Shown one piece after another: positions 18,478 to 28,245 of a stretch of 64,000 nucleotides of DNA. Numbering within the stretch: position 1 is the stretch's first letter; each line of letters begins with the position of its first letter. Below the pieces are notes generated by a model. The model was not told where the DNA came from. It saw only the letters and a list, made by a program, of their open reading frames with translations, and did not search any database. Origin of the DNA: Niveibacterium microcysteis. GTDB lineage: Bacteria; Pseudomonadota; Gammaproteobacteria; Burkholderiales; Rhodocyclaceae. The position numbers were made by a program, and so were the translations under genes. The stretch spans positions 2,728,001 to 2,792,000 of the forward strand of contig NZ_CP071060.1 of NCBI RefSeq assembly GCF_017161445.1, written 5' to 3'.

Positions 18478-18795
18478 TCAGCGCTTCACGATCACAAGCC
18501 CCTTCTGGGCCGAGAAATAGGCTGCCAGATCGGCGACATCCTCTTTCGAGAGCGGCGCCGCCATGCCCATCATGATCGGGTTCTTGCGTTTGCCGGCCTT
18601 GTAGTCGGTCAGCGCGCGCACGATGTAGTCCTCATGCTGCCCAGCCAGCTTCGGAAAATCCGGCGAGGCGGAGTTTCCGTCGGCACCGTGGCAAGCCGCA
18701 CAGACGGTGGACTTCTCCTTGCCCTTCACTGCGTCACCCGCTTGGGCGAGCGGCATTGTCAGAAGCGCAAGAAGCGCCAGCGGCAGAATCTTCAT
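18478..18795 (-). CDS. periplasmic class I cytochrome c
   Basis: About 105 residues with a Sec signal peptide (MKILPLALLALLTMPLAQA). A single haem site CAACH lies at about residue 35, and methionines (IMMGMAAPLS) are the likely axial ligand. It resembles small c553/c4-half cytochromes. The ATG at 18795 is preceded by AGGAGGG; an earlier in-frame Met at 18810 overlaps that site. It is downstream of, and probably co-transcribed with, the related cytochrome at 18807. The two may act as tandem carriers to a terminal oxidase. Confidence 0.88.
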   Translation of the reverse strand: MKILPLALLALLTMPLAQAGDAVKGKEKSTVCAACHGADGNSASPDFPKLAGQHEDYIVRALTDYKAGKRKNPIMMGMAAPLSKEDVADLAAYFSAQKGLVIVKR

Positions 18796-18806
18796 GTCGG
18801 CCCTCC

Positions 18807-19127
18807 TCATTTCTGTGCTCCGAAATGGGCTGCAATGTCGGCCATGTCCTGCTCCGACAAGGGCGCGACCTGCCCTGTCATCGTCGGATGGCTACGCTCG
18901 CCGTTCTTGTACTCCTGCAGTGCACGTAGGATGTATTCCGGATGCTGCCCACCCAGCTTGGGGACGTGATAGACGCTCGGAAAAGTGGTTTTGTAGTCCG
19001 GAATACCGTGGCAACCAAGGCACATCGCAACCTTCTTGCGACCGGCTTCGGGATTGCCCTGTACCGCGAGGGCTGCGCCGCTGGCGAACAGCAACGCAAT
19101 GACCAACAGCCCCTTCATTCTTTTCAT
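18807..19127 (-). CDS. periplasmic class I cytochrome c
   Basis: A 106-residue cytochrome with a signal peptide (MKRMKGLLVIALLFASGAALA). The haem motif is CLGCHG at about residue 37, and the axial methionine is in HPTMTGQVAPLS. AGAGGGG lies before the ATG. It is a paralogue of the next gene; both share the ending pattern APLSxxDxADxAAxF. The pair looks like a tandem duplication that diverged, equivalent to the two halves of a dihaem c4 encoded separately. Confidence 0.88.
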   Translation of the reverse strand: MKRMKGLLVIALLFASGAALAVQGNPEAGRKKVAMCLGCHGIPDYKTTFPSVYHVPKLGGQHPEYILRALQEYKNGERSHPTMTGQVAPLSEQDMADIAAHFGAQK

Positions 19128-19309
19128 GAGTCCCCTCTGATGGTGTGGATTGGGAGGCGTTGAAGCGAACTGATTCTATGTCGCGGTGTTTTCGGGCGTC
19201 AAAGCACCTTTTGGAGACCCTGCCTTGAGCAGGGTCAATGCGCATGTTTGTTGCGCAGGCAGACGTTGCGCCGCATGATGCCGACTCTGTCTTACGCCTT
19301 AGCCAAATC

Positions 19310-20158
19310 ATGAGCCTTCGATTCCAGGGATCCGATCAGTACGTCGCCACTGCAGACCTGATGCTGGCAGTCAACGCCGCGATTCAGCTTCAGCGCCCGC
19401 TGCTGATCAAAGGTGAGCCGGGCACCGGCAAGACGATGCTCGCTGAAGAAGTCGCCGGCGCGCTGGGCCTGCCGCTGTATCAATGGCACATCAAATCCAC
19501 CACCAAGGCCCAGCAGGGTTTGTACGAGTACGACGCGGTATCACGCCTGCGCGACTCGCAACTCGGCGACGACCGCGTCAAGGACATTGGCAACTACATC
19601 GTCCAGGGCGTGCTGTGGAAAGCCTTTACGCATGACGCGCCGTCGGTGGTGCTGATCGACGAGATCGACAAGGCCGACATCGAATTCCCGAACGATCTGC
19701 TGCGCGAACTCGACCGCATGGAGTTCCATGTTTACGAGACCCAGCAGACGATACGCGCGCGCCACCGGCCCATCCTGTTCATCACCTCCAATAACGAAAA
19801 GGAACTGCCGGACGCGTTCTTGCGCCGCTGCTTCTTCCACTACATCAAGTTTCCGGACAAGGAAACGATGGAAAAGATCATCGGTGTGCACTTCCCCGAT
19901 ATCCACGAAAAGCTGCTGCGCGCCGCCCTCGAAGTATTCTTCGAGTTGCGCGAGGTACCGGGGCTTAAGAAGAAACCGACCACGTCCGAGTTGCTCGACT
20001 GGCTGCGCCTCCTGGCCTCCGAGGAGATCCCGGCCGAGAGCCTGCGTGCTGCGGGCAACAAGCCGGTGGTGCCACCGCTCGCTGGTGCACTACTGAAGAA
20101 CGAGCAGGACATCGCGCTGTTCGAGCGCCTCGTCGCGATGGCCAAGCACAACCGCTGA
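19310..20158 (+). CDS. MoxR-family AAA+ ATPase
   Basis: A 282-residue AAA+ ATPase. Walker A is GEPGTGKT and Walker B is VVLIDEIDKAD. The sensor region is ILFITSNNEKELPDAFLRRC, with the arginine finger in the same stretch. MoxR ATPases act as chaperones with a VWA-domain partner, and that partner is the next gene 21 bp downstream. The ATG at 19310 begins with MSLRFQGSDQYV, which aligns with the family. An earlier in-frame start at 19238 has no clear support. The client complex is unknown. Confidence 0.9.
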   Translation: MSLRFQGSDQYVATADLMLAVNAAIQLQRPLLIKGEPGTGKTMLAEEVAGALGLPLYQWHIKSTTKAQQGLYEYDAVSRLRDSQLGDDRVKDIGNYIVQGVLWKAFTHDAPSVVLIDEIDKADIEFPNDLLRELDRMEFHVYETQQTIRARHRPILFITSNNEKELPDAFLRRCFFHYIKFPDKETMEKIIGVHFPDIHEKLLRAALEVFFELREVPGLKKKPTTSELLDWLRLLASEEIPAESLRAAGNKPVVPPLAGALLKNEQDIALFERLVAMAKHNR

Positions 20159-20179
20159 ACGGCACAGCACGCATCAGCC

Positions 20180-21358
20180 ATGCTGACCGATTTCTTCCTT
20201 CACTTGAAGGCGAGCCAGATCCCGGTCTCCACCAAGGAGTTCCTGACGCTGCTCGAAGCACTGCAGGCGGGCGTGATCGGGCCGAGCATCAATGACTTCT
20301 ACATCCTCGCCCGCGCGACGCTGGTCAAGGACGAGAGTCACTACGACAAGTTCGACCGCGCGTTCGGCAGCTTCTTTAAAGGCATTACGGAACTCCCGGG
20401 CCTCGAAGCCGACATCCCCGAAGACTGGCTGCGGCGAGCGGTGCAACGCATGCTCACCCCTGAGGAGAAGGCGCGCCTCGAGAAGCTTGGCTGGGACAAG
20501 CTGATGGAGGAATTCAAGCAGCGCCTGCAGGAGCAGAAAGAGCACCACGCCGGTGGCAACAAGTGGATAGGCACCGGCGGCAGCTCGCCCTTCGGGGCGC
20601 ACGGCTATCACCCTGAAGGGATTCGCGTTGGCCCGGAATCCGCTGGCAACCGCACGGCAGTCAAGGTGTGGGATCAGCGGCAGTACCGGAACCTCGACGA
20701 TTCGGTTGAACTCGGCACGCGCAACATCAAGGTGGCGCTACGCCGCCTGCGCCGCTTTGCGCGCGAGGGCGCACAAGACGAACTGGATCTCGACGGCACG
20801 ATCGCCGCCACGGCGCGCAACGCCGGCTGGCTTGATCTGAAAATGCGGCCCGAGCGCCACAACGCGGTCAAGGTGCTGATGTTCTTCGACGTCGGCGGCT
20901 CCATGGACGACCACATCAAGGTCTGCGAAGAACTCTTCTCGGCGGTACGCGGCGAGTTCAAGCACCTTGAGTACTTCTACTTCCACAACTGCGTCTACGA
21001 ATCGGTATGGCGAGACAACCAGCGCCGTTTCGCGACCAAGCGCCCATTGCAGGATGTTCTGCACACCTACGGGCCGGACTACAAACTGATCTTCGTTGGC
21101 GACGCGACGATGAGCCCTTACGAGATCATGGTGCCCGGTGGCTCCGTCGAACATTTCAACGAAGAGCCTGGCGCAGAATGGCTGCGGCGCCTGCTCGACG
21201 CTTATCCGAGCGCCTGCTGGATCAACCCACAACCCGAGCAAACCTGGCCCTATCGCCAGTCGATCACGCTGATCCGGCAGATCATGGGCGAGCGCATGTT
21301 CCCATTGACCATCGAGGGCCTTGAGCGCGCCATGCGCCAGCTCTCACGCAAAACTTGA
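20180..21358 (+). CDS. VWA-domain protein, CoxE-like MoxR partner
   Basis: A 392-residue protein. The first 180 residues are helical (LTDFFLHLKASQIPVSTKEF is the typical opening). The C-terminal half is a von Willebrand A domain whose MIDAS strand reads MFFDVGGSMDDHI. Here the usual DxSxS is D-V-G-G-S, so the first serine is replaced by glycine. Other MIDAS elements (FHNCVYESV and IFVGDATMSPYEI) remain. With the upstream MoxR ATPase it forms the standard ATPase/VWA chaperone pair. Confidence 0.85.
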   Translation: MLTDFFLHLKASQIPVSTKEFLTLLEALQAGVIGPSINDFYILARATLVKDESHYDKFDRAFGSFFKGITELPGLEADIPEDWLRRAVQRMLTPEEKARLEKLGWDKLMEEFKQRLQEQKEHHAGGNKWIGTGGSSPFGAHGYHPEGIRVGPESAGNRTAVKVWDQRQYRNLDDSVELGTRNIKVALRRLRRFAREGAQDELDLDGTIAATARNAGWLDLKMRPERHNAVKVLMFFDVGGSMDDHIKVCEELFSAVRGEFKHLEYFYFHNCVYESVWRDNQRRFATKRPLQDVLHTYGPDYKLIFVGDATMSPYEIMVPGGSVEHFNEEPGAEWLRRLLDAYPSACWINPQPEQTWPYRQSITLIRQIMGERMFPLTIEGLERAMRQLSRKT

Positions 21359-21366
21359 TTCGCACA

Positions 21367-21627
21367 ATGAACCCTATATTCGTCGACCTGCTCGGGTATC
21401 TCGCCGCGACGCTCACCACCGTCGCGTTTGTGCCGCAGGCCTGGTTGACCTGGAAAACCCGCTCCGCACACGGCGTCTCGCTTGGCATGTACAGCGTGTT
21501 CATCTGCGGCATCACAGCGTGGCTGCTCTATGGTTTTCTGATCAGCGCCTGGCCGGTCGTCATCGCCAACGCGATCACGCTGCTGCTGGCGGCCTTCATC
21601 CTTTCGATGAAGCTTCGATTCGGTTAA
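21367..21627 (+). CDS. SemiSWEET-family sugar transporter
   Basis: An 86-residue membrane protein with three TM helices, the exact size of a bacterial SemiSWEET, which works as a homodimer. The PQ-loop motif VAFVPQAWLTWKTRSAHGVS is clear, and the third helix IANAITLLLAAFIL completes the unit. The ATG at 21367 is preferred over a TTG at 21355. It follows the VWA gene closely. The substrate (a mono- or disaccharide) cannot be assigned. Confidence 0.88.
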   Translation: MNPIFVDLLGYLAATLTTVAFVPQAWLTWKTRSAHGVSLGMYSVFICGITAWLLYGFLISAWPVVIANAITLLLAAFILSMKLRFG

Positions 21628-21683
21628 ACCCTGCGCACAACAAGGCGCTATCATCGGCGCACCATCCGGTGGAGCCGTGATTC

Positions 21684-23309
21684 ATGCGTTCACTCGTTCG
21701 CCTGCCGCACAGCCTTGTCGCGCTACTGATCCTGCTGCTGATGCCGATCCTGGCATTGGCCGCCGAGAAACCGCCGCAGCCGGAAGAAGCCAATCTTGTC
21801 GTGGCCAATCGGCATATCGCCACCTTCCGGGCCGAGTTCGGTGGCGCCACGCCGCGCGCTCGCGCCGAGCGCGCCGCGCGCCGGATCGAGCTCGCCAGCG
21901 AAGCAGTAAAACCGCTCAAGACCAACACCGTCAGCTACAGCCTTGACGGCAAGTCCGGCATCGCAATCCGAGCCGGCGACCAGATCCTGTTCGCGCTGGT
22001 CCCCGCGGACCTCGAAGCCGACGCCGGACTCACCCTGGAGGCTACCGCCGCGAAGGCGGCCGAAGAGGCGCAGCGGGTTCTCGACGCGTATCACGAGCAA
22101 GCAGACGTGAAGGGCATCGTGCGTGGCGTGCTGCTCACGCTCCTCGCCACCGCAATCGCCATCGGCCTGCTCTGGGCCCTGCTGCGCGCCGGGCGGCGTG
22201 TCACCGAAAGCGTGCAACAACGCATCGAACGCAAACTCGCGGCGACCGCTGGCGTCGGTTGGGCCCGCTACACCTACGGGATTGTGTTGCGCGTAGCGCA
22301 GGTGATCCTCATCGCGCTGGCTCTGGTGCTGGTCGATGTCTGGCTGACCTTCGTACTGAAGCAGTTCCCGATCACAGAACCGCTCGGCGACCATCTGATC
22401 GACTACCTGTTCCGCTACACCGGGCATTTTGGCGATGCATTGCTGGGCGCCCTGCCCGGCCTGGTCGCGGTGGCGATCATCATCGTGATTGCCCAGGCGG
22501 TCGCAGGCATGGTTCGCAGCATCTTTGACGCGGCGCAGTCGGGCAACCTCAGCCTCCCCGGCGTGCATCCGGAAACCGCGTCGGCCACCCGGCGCATCGT
22601 GGTCGGCGGGGTCTGGGCGTTCGCCTTCGCCCTCGCCTATCCATATATCCCAGGTTCCAGCACTGATGTCTTCAAAGGCGTCAGTGTGCTGCTGGGCTTC
22701 CTGTTCACGCTGGGGTCAGCTGGTGTCATGAGCCAGCTGATGGGGGGGCTGGTGCTCACCTATGCACGCGCACTGCGGATCGGCGACTACGTGAAGATCG
22801 GAGAGATCGAGGGGGTCGTGCGCGAGTTGAGCACGCTGTCGGTCAAGATCGTGAATATCCGTAATGAGGAAATCACGATCCCGAACGCAGTTCTGCTCGG
22901 CAGTGCGATCTACAACTACTCCCGCCGCGCTGACTCGCAAGGCACGATGCTGTCGACCAAAGTAACCATCGGCTACGACGCCCCGTGGCGGCAAGTCCAT
23001 GCGCTACTGATCGAAGCCGCACGGCGCGTACCAGCGATCCGCAAAACCCCGGACCCAACGGTCTATCAGCGCGCACTGAACGACTTCTACGTGGAGTACG
23101 AGCTGTTCTGCCAGATTCACGAGGCGCAACAACGCGTGCCGGTGCTCTCGGCGCTGCATGCCTCGATCCAGGACTGTTTCAATGAATACGGCGTGCAGAT
23201 CATGTCGCCGCACTTCTTCGAACAGCCTGCACAGCCCGTCCTGTCGCCAAAGTCGCAATGGCACGCCCCACCAGCCACCCCGGCGGATTCCGAGCGGCCG
23301 CGCTCCTAG
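21684..23309 (+). CDS. MscS-family mechanosensitive channel
   Basis: A 541-residue protein. A signal peptide (about 1-27) precedes a periplasmic domain, then TM helices at about 150-175, 200-225 and 250-275. The MscS pore helix and beta domain follow (about 330-410). Conserved pieces include GSAGVMSQLMGGLVLTYAR (pore region) and RIGDYVKIGEIEGVVRELS (beta domain). It releases solutes on hypo-osmotic shock. The long N-terminal extension resembles MscS-like proteins such as YnaI or YbdG rather than minimal MscS. Confidence 0.88.
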   Translation: MRSLVRLPHSLVALLILLLMPILALAAEKPPQPEEANLVVANRHIATFRAEFGGATPRARAERAARRIELASEAVKPLKTNTVSYSLDGKSGIAIRAGDQILFALVPADLEADAGLTLEATAAKAAEEAQRVLDAYHEQADVKGIVRGVLLTLLATAIAIGLLWALLRAGRRVTESVQQRIERKLAATAGVGWARYTYGIVLRVAQVILIALALVLVDVWLTFVLKQFPITEPLGDHLIDYLFRYTGHFGDALLGALPGLVAVAIIIVIAQAVAGMVRSIFDAAQSGNLSLPGVHPETASATRRIVVGGVWAFAFALAYPYIPGSSTDVFKGVSVLLGFLFTLGSAGVMSQLMGGLVLTYARALRIGDYVKIGEIEGVVRELSTLSVKIVNIRNEEITIPNAVLLGSAIYNYSRRADSQGTMLSTKVTIGYDAPWRQVHALLIEAARRVPAIRKTPDPTVYQRALNDFYVEYELFCQIHEAQQRVPVLSALHASIQDCFNEYGVQIMSPHFFEQPAQPVLSPKSQWHAPPATPADSERPRS

Positions 23310-23482
23310 CGCGCGGCGGCGTTCCAGCCGGCCAACATTCAGCCGGGCGCTCTACGTAGAACTACGGAAGGCTGCAACGGCAGCTTTACGTACAATGCCG
23401 AGGTCATTTTCGCGCGATGGATAGGCTATCGCGCGATTTCCTTTTGTGGACCACAAGTCCGCTTTCGCCAAGGCTTCTACCC

Positions 23483-24391
23483 ATGCAAAAGCTGATTCCG
23501 GGCGCGGCATTGGGCGTGGCGCTATGCGCCGTTTCCACCGCGTTGTATGCCCAGTCGACCAATATCGACACCCTCGAAAAGATCCGCCAGACACGCACGA
23601 TCACGATCGGTAACCGCGAAGCGGCAAGACCCTTCTCGTTCCTCAACGAGCAGAAACAACCGGTCGGATACTCGATCGACCTCTGCCTCAAGGCGGTCGA
23701 CCAAATCAAGAAAGACCTCAAACTACCCGACCTGAAGGTGCAGTACGTCACCGTCAGTGGCGCAGAGCGCATCCCGAAGCTGCTCGATGGATCGATCGAC
23801 CTGGAATGCGGCTCTACCACCAACACCAAAGCCCGCCAGGAAAAGGTCGAGTTCAGCTACACGATTTTTGTGGCCGGCATGAAGCTGCTGACCCGCACGA
23901 ATTCAGGCGTAGCAAGCCACACCTCGCTGGCCGGCAAGCCGGTGGCGCTGTCGAAGGGCACCACGTCGGAGAAGCTATTTACACAGTTGCGCGACTCGGA
24001 AATCAGCACGATGAAGCTGATGCAGTTCCCGAATAACGTTGACGCGATAAAGGCTCTCGAATCCGGCACGGTTGCGGCCTTCCCGCAGGACGATGTGCTG
24101 CTGAGCGGCCTTCTCAGTACCCGCCCTGACGCTTCGCGCTATACGTTGGTGGGCGACTACCTGTCGGTGGAGCCGTACGCGATCATGATGCGCAAAGGTG
24201 ACGAACGCCTGCAGGCCGAAGTCGACAAGGCACTCAAGCAAATCTACGCAAGCGGCGAGATCAACGGCATCTACGAGCGCTGGTTCAACACCGACACGCT
24301 GAAGCTGCCGATGTCGCGCCTGTTGCGCGATTCGATCATGCGGCCGAGCAAGGAACCGGGCATCGCGCGGGTACTTGGCTACTCGCTATAA
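23483..24391 (+). CDS. amino-acid ABC transporter periplasmic binding protein
   Basis: A 302-residue solute-binding protein with a signal peptide (about 1-23, ending TALYAQ). SBP family 3 motifs are visible: QPVGYSIDLCLKAVDQI, SGAERIPKLLDGSIDLECG and GKPVALSKGTTSE. It is close in pattern to GltI/AatJ glutamate-aspartate binding proteins. No permease or ATPase gene is adjacent, so it either serves a transporter encoded elsewhere or was separated from it. The ATG at 23483 starts a normal signal peptide. Confidence 0.85.
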   Translation: MQKLIPGAALGVALCAVSTALYAQSTNIDTLEKIRQTRTITIGNREAARPFSFLNEQKQPVGYSIDLCLKAVDQIKKDLKLPDLKVQYVTVSGAERIPKLLDGSIDLECGSTTNTKARQEKVEFSYTIFVAGMKLLTRTNSGVASHTSLAGKPVALSKGTTSEKLFTQLRDSEISTMKLMQFPNNVDAIKALESGTVAAFPQDDVLLSGLLSTRPDASRYTLVGDYLSVEPYAIMMRKGDERLQAEVDKALKQIYASGEINGIYERWFNTDTLKLPMSRLLRDSIMRPSKEPGIARVLGYSL

Positions 24392-24407
24392 GTCGCAGGC
24401 TGCAAAC

Positions 24408-24444
24408 AAAACGCCCCGGCACACTGCTGTGCCGGGGCGTTTTC
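24408..24444. terminator. bidirectional terminator between binding protein and htpG
   Basis: A strong hairpin: aaaacgccccggcac, a short loop (actgct), then gtgccggggcgtttt. The A-run on the left and T-run on the right make it work in both directions for two convergent genes. Confidence 0.92.
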
Positions 24445-24463
24445 ACTTGAGCCTTACTGACGT

Positions 24464-26383
24464 TCAGCCCAGCATCAGCTGGTTGATACGCTTGACAAAG
24501 CCAGCCGGATCCTCAAGCGTGCCGCCTTCTGCCAGCAGCGCCTGATCCAGCAATACGCTCGCCCAATCGTCGAAACGATCGGTGCCGGCCTTGAGCTTCA
24601 GCAGCACCTGATGCTTCGGGTTCACTTCGAGAATCGGCTTGGAACTCGGCACATCCTGACCAGCCGCCTTGAGTAGGCGAGCCAGGTTGGTGCCCATGTC
24701 GTTCTCGTCCGCTACCACGCAGGCAGGGCTATCGGTGAGTCGGTGCGTGATCCGCACTTCCTTGACCCGATCGCCCAGCGCCGTCTTGAGCTTTTCGAGC
24801 ACATCCTTGAAGTCGCCGGCCTCGGCCTCAGCGGCCTTCTTCTCTTCCTCGTCTTCCAGCGTGCCGAGGTCAAGATCGCCGCGCGCGACCGACACCACTT
24901 GCTTGCCTTCGAACTCGTGCAGGTGGCTCACCAGCCATTCATCCACGCGCTCGGCCAGCAGCAGCACCTCGACGCCCTTCTTGCGGAAGATCTCAAGGTG
25001 CGGGCTGTTCTTCGCGGCGGTGAACGTATCGGCCGTGACGTAGTAGATCTTGTCCTGGCCTTCCTTCATGCGCGCGACGTAGTCGGTCAGTGAAACCGTC
25101 TGCTCCGGCGTGTCGGCATGGGTCGTCGCAAAACGCAGCAGTTTGGCGATGCGCTCCTTGTTGGCGAAGTCCTCGCCCACGCCTTCCTTCAGCACCTTGC
25201 CGAACTCGCCCCAGAACTTGGCGTACTTGTCCTTGTCGTTCTCGGCCAGATCTTCGAGCAACGAGAGCACCTTCTTCGCGCAACCGGCGCGGATGGTGTC
25301 GATATCCTTGCTTTCCTGAAGGATCTCGCGCGACACGTTCAACGGCAGGTCGTTCGAATCGACCACGCCGCGCACGAAGCGCAGGTAGAACGGCAGCAGC
25401 TTCTCCGCGTCGTCCATGATGAAGACGCGACGCACGTAGAGCTTGAGGCCGTGCTTGACGTTGCGATCCCACATGTCGAACGGCGCATGGCTCGGAACGT
25501 AGAGCAGCTGGGTGTACTCGTGGCGGCCTTCCACCTTGGCATGCGACCAGGCCAGCGGTTCTTCATGGTCGTGCGCGACATGCTTGAAGAACTCCTTGTA
25601 CTGCTCGTCGGTGATATCGGACTTCGAACGGGCCCACAGCGCCGAGGCCTGGTTGACCGTCTCTTCCTCATCGCGCTGGACCTGTTCGCCCTTGTCCTTG
25701 TCCCACTCTTCCTTGCGCATGCGGATCGGCTGCGCAATATGATCGGAGTACTTGCGGATGATCGAACGCAGACGCCAACCGGACAGCAGATCGTCCTGGT
25801 CCTCGCGCAGGTGCAGGATGATTTCGGTGCCGCGCACTTCACGCTCGATCGGCTCGATCGTGTAGGCGCCGGCGGTATCGCCGGTCATCGAGCATTCCCA
25901 CTTCACCGCCTCATTGGCCGGCAGGCCGGCGCGGCGGGTCAGCACCGTCACTTTGTCTGCCACGATGAAGGCCGAGTAGAAGCCGACACCGAACTGGCCG
26001 ATCAGGTGCGCATCCTTCTTCTGGTCGCCGGTCAGGCGCGAGAAGAACTCCTTGGTGCCGGACTTGGCGATCGTGCCGAGGTGGGCGATCACCTCTTCGC
26101 GGCTCATGCCGATACCGTTGTCGGAAATCGTCAGCGTCCGCGCCGCCTTGTCGAAGCCCACACCAATCGCCAGCTCGCCGGCACCCTCAAGCAGGTGCGG
26201 GTGATCCAAGGCCTCGAAGCGCAGCTTGTCGCAGGCGTCCGACGCATTGGAAATCAGCTCGCGCAGGAAGATCTCGCGGTTGGAATACAGCGAATGAATC
26301 ATCAGGTGCAGCAGCTGTTTCACTTCTGCCTGGAAGTTAAGGGTCTCGCCCTTGGGTGCCGCTGCGGTCTGTGCCTCACTCAT
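24464..26383 (-). CDS. htpG: chaperone HtpG (Hsp90)
   Basis: A 639-residue ATP-dependent chaperone of normal length. The GHKL ATPase domain shows [25 protein letters not shown] and [11 protein letters not shown]. The middle domain has [13 protein letters not shown]. The C-terminal dimerisation domain ends INQLMLG. It is divergent from the histidine kinase gene, separated by about 60 bp. The start ATG has AGGAGAAATCC upstream. Confidence 0.98.
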   Translation of the reverse strand: MSEAQTAAAPKGETLNFQAEVKQLLHLMIHSLYSNREIFLRELISNASDACDKLRFEALDHPHLLEGAGELAIGVGFDKAARTLTISDNGIGMSREEVIAHLGTIAKSGTKEFFSRLTGDQKKDAHLIGQFGVGFYSAFIVADKVTVLTRRAGLPANEAVKWECSMTGDTAGAYTIEPIEREVRGTEIILHLREDQDDLLSGWRLRSIIRKYSDHIAQPIRMRKEEWDKDKGEQVQRDEEETVNQASALWARSKSDITDEQYKEFFKHVAHDHEEPLAWSHAKVEGRHEYTQLLYVPSHAPFDMWDRNVKHGLKLYVRRVFIMDDAEKLLPFYLRFVRGVVDSNDLPLNVSREILQESKDIDTIRAGCAKKVLSLLEDLAENDKDKYAKFWGEFGKVLKEGVGEDFANKERIAKLLRFATTHADTPEQTVSLTDYVARMKEGQDKIYYVTADTFTAAKNSPHLEIFRKKGVEVLLLAERVDEWLVSHLHEFEGKQVVSVARGDLDLGTLEDEEEKKAAEAEAGDFKDVLEKLKTALGDRVKEVRITHRLTDSPACVVADENDMGTNLARLLKAAGQDVPSSKPILEVNPKHQVLLKLKAGTDRFDDWASVLLDQALLAEGGTLEDPAGFVKRINQLMLG

Positions 26384-26445
26384 GGATTTCTCCTAGGTCT
26401 CGATTAACATGCACGATATGCGTCCGACCCATCCGGATTTCAAGC

Positions 26446-28245
26446 GTGTCCGATAGCACTGCACAGGCCCACGACGACGACCTGGCCGACACGCAGCTCG
26501 CTCTGCCCCGCCGCCCACGCAGCTTGCGGCGGGTCGCCCTGTCCATCGTGGGGACTTACATCCTGCTCGCCGCCGTCATCGTGAGCGGCGCCGCAGTGTT
26601 GATCACCCGTGATCGCGACCAGGAAACCCATCGCGCCGAGGCCGAGCTCAGCAGTCTTGCACGCGCCCTTGAAGAGCACGTCGCACGAAGCTTCGGCCAG
26701 ATGGATACGGTGCTCGATGCGCTGGGCAAACAGGTGGGCGAAAACGGAGGCCCGGAGCGCTTCGGCGAGCGGGCGCTGTATGAACTCACCAGCGAATGGC
26801 TGCTGCGCGTTCCGCAGGCGGCGATCGTCTCGGCCTATTCACGCGACGGCGCCCTGCTGTCGGCGACGTATCAGTATCCGCTGACCAAGCACTCGCCTTT
26901 GCCCGCAGCGGTTACGCAACGGCTGGCGGCCACCGCCAACGCCGCAATGCAGATTGGCGCCCCGATTCGCGCACCGGACTCCGGACGCTGGTTGATTCCG
27001 CTGACACGCCGTATCAATCGCGGCGACGGCAGCCTGGCCGGTTTCCTGACCGCCGCGCTCAGCACCTCGTATTTCGAGTTCTTCTACCAGGACATTCGTC
27101 TGACGCGCGACGACGCCATCAGCGTGCTGACCAGCGACGGCACACTGCTGGTCCGCTATCCGGCCAACGACGCGCAAATCGGCGTCGACTTCTCACGCAA
27201 TCCGGCGATGGTTCGCCCCGCCACGCACGCCACCCGCGTCGTCGAACGCATCTCGTGGATCGACAGCCAGCCGCGCATCATTGCCGCGCGTGGCCTCGAT
27301 AACTACCCGCTGATCGTCCAGGTGAGCCGGCCGCGCCAGACCGCGTTGCGTAGCTTCTATGCCAACACCGAACGTATCGTCTGGGGCTGCACTCTTTTGT
27401 GCGGCTTGCTCGCGGTGCTGGCTTGGGTGGTTTTTGAGGATGTGCGCCGGCGCGAACGCGCTCGCCGCACCCTTCATCGGCTGGCTCAGTCTCTGGAGGC
27501 ACGCGTCAAGGAACGCACCGCGGAGTTGGAAAGCTCCAACCGCGAACTGCTCGCCTTCAGCTACTCGGTGTCGCACGACCTGCGGGCACCGCTACGCGCG
27601 ATCAACGGCTTCTCGCATGCGCTGCTCGAAGACTACGCGCCGCAACTGGATGCCACCGGCCGCGATTACCTTCAGCGCGTGGCTCGTGCCAGCGTGCGAA
27701 TGGGCGAACTCATAGACGAGCTGCTCAAGCTCGCCAACGTGGCGCGCCAACCCCTCGACATCCGCTCCGTCGATCTAAGCGCCTTGGCGGCGGACATTGC
27801 CGCCGATCTGAAAAGTGGCAGCCCGGCACGCGCGGCGCGCTTCGAGATTCAACCAGGCATGCTCGCCGACGCTGACGAACCGCTGCTGCGGAACGTGCTG
27901 GGTAATCTGCTCGATAACGCATGGAAGTTCACCCGCGATCGAGAGGAAGCGCTGATTCACGTCAGCTGCACCGAGGAGGAAGGCGGGCAGCGCTTCGCAG
28001 TGTCGGACAACGGGGTCGGTTTCGACATGGTGTATGCCGGACGTCTGTTCCAGCCTTTCCAGCAACTGCATGGCGGCCAAGGCTATGCAGGCACCGGCAT
28101 CGGTTTGGCCTCCGCCCGGCGCATCATCGAACGCCATGGCGGCAAGATGCACGCGGAATCCATGCCCGGCGAAGGCACCACGGTGTACTTCACGCTGCCA
28201 CGCCGCGCAGCGGTTGTGCGCAAGCGGCGCAACCCTCAGTCGTAG
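26446..28245 (+). CDS. membrane sensor histidine kinase
   Basis: A 599-residue kinase starting at GTG 26446. TM1 lies at about residues 28-53, a periplasmic dCache-like sensor at 55-305, and TM2 at 311-330. A coiled-coil linker leads into HisKA, with phospho-acceptor His at about residue 377 (SYSVSHDLRAPLRAI). HATPase_c then shows NLLDNAWKFT, DNGVGFDM and GTGIGLASARRI. It resembles the phytochrome-type HisKA subgroup. No response regulator is adjacent, so it is an orphan kinase. It overlaps greB tail to tail by 10 bp. Confidence 0.9.
   Translation: MSDSTAQAHDDDLADTQLALPRRPRSLRRVALSIVGTYILLAAVIVSGAAVLITRDRDQETHRAEAELSSLARALEEHVARSFGQMDTVLDALGKQVGENGGPERFGERALYELTSEWLLRVPQAAIVSAYSRDGALLSATYQYPLTKHSPLPAAVTQRLAATANAAMQIGAPIRAPDSGRWLIPLTRRINRGDGSLAGFLTAALSTSYFEFFYQDIRLTRDDAISVLTSDGTLLVRYPANDAQIGVDFSRNPAMVRPATHATRVVERISWIDSQPRIIAARGLDNYPLIVQVSRPRQTALRSFYANTERIVWGCTLLCGLLAVLAWVVFEDVRRRERARRTLHRLAQSLEARVKERTAELESSNRELLAFSYSVSHDLRAPLRAINGFSHALLEDYAPQLDATGRDYLQRVARASVRMGELIDELLKLANVARQPLDIRSVDLSALAADIAADLKSGSPARAARFEIQPGMLADADEPLLRNVLGNLLDNAWKFTRDREEALIHVSCTEEEGGQRFAVSDNGVGFDMVYAGRLFQPFQQLHGGQGYAGTGIGLASARRIIERHGGKMHAESMPGEGTTVYFTLPRRAAVVRKRRNPQS

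Noticed and set aside
25118..26407. Long plus-strand open frame (429 codons)
   Set aside because: Antisense to htpG; no family pattern.
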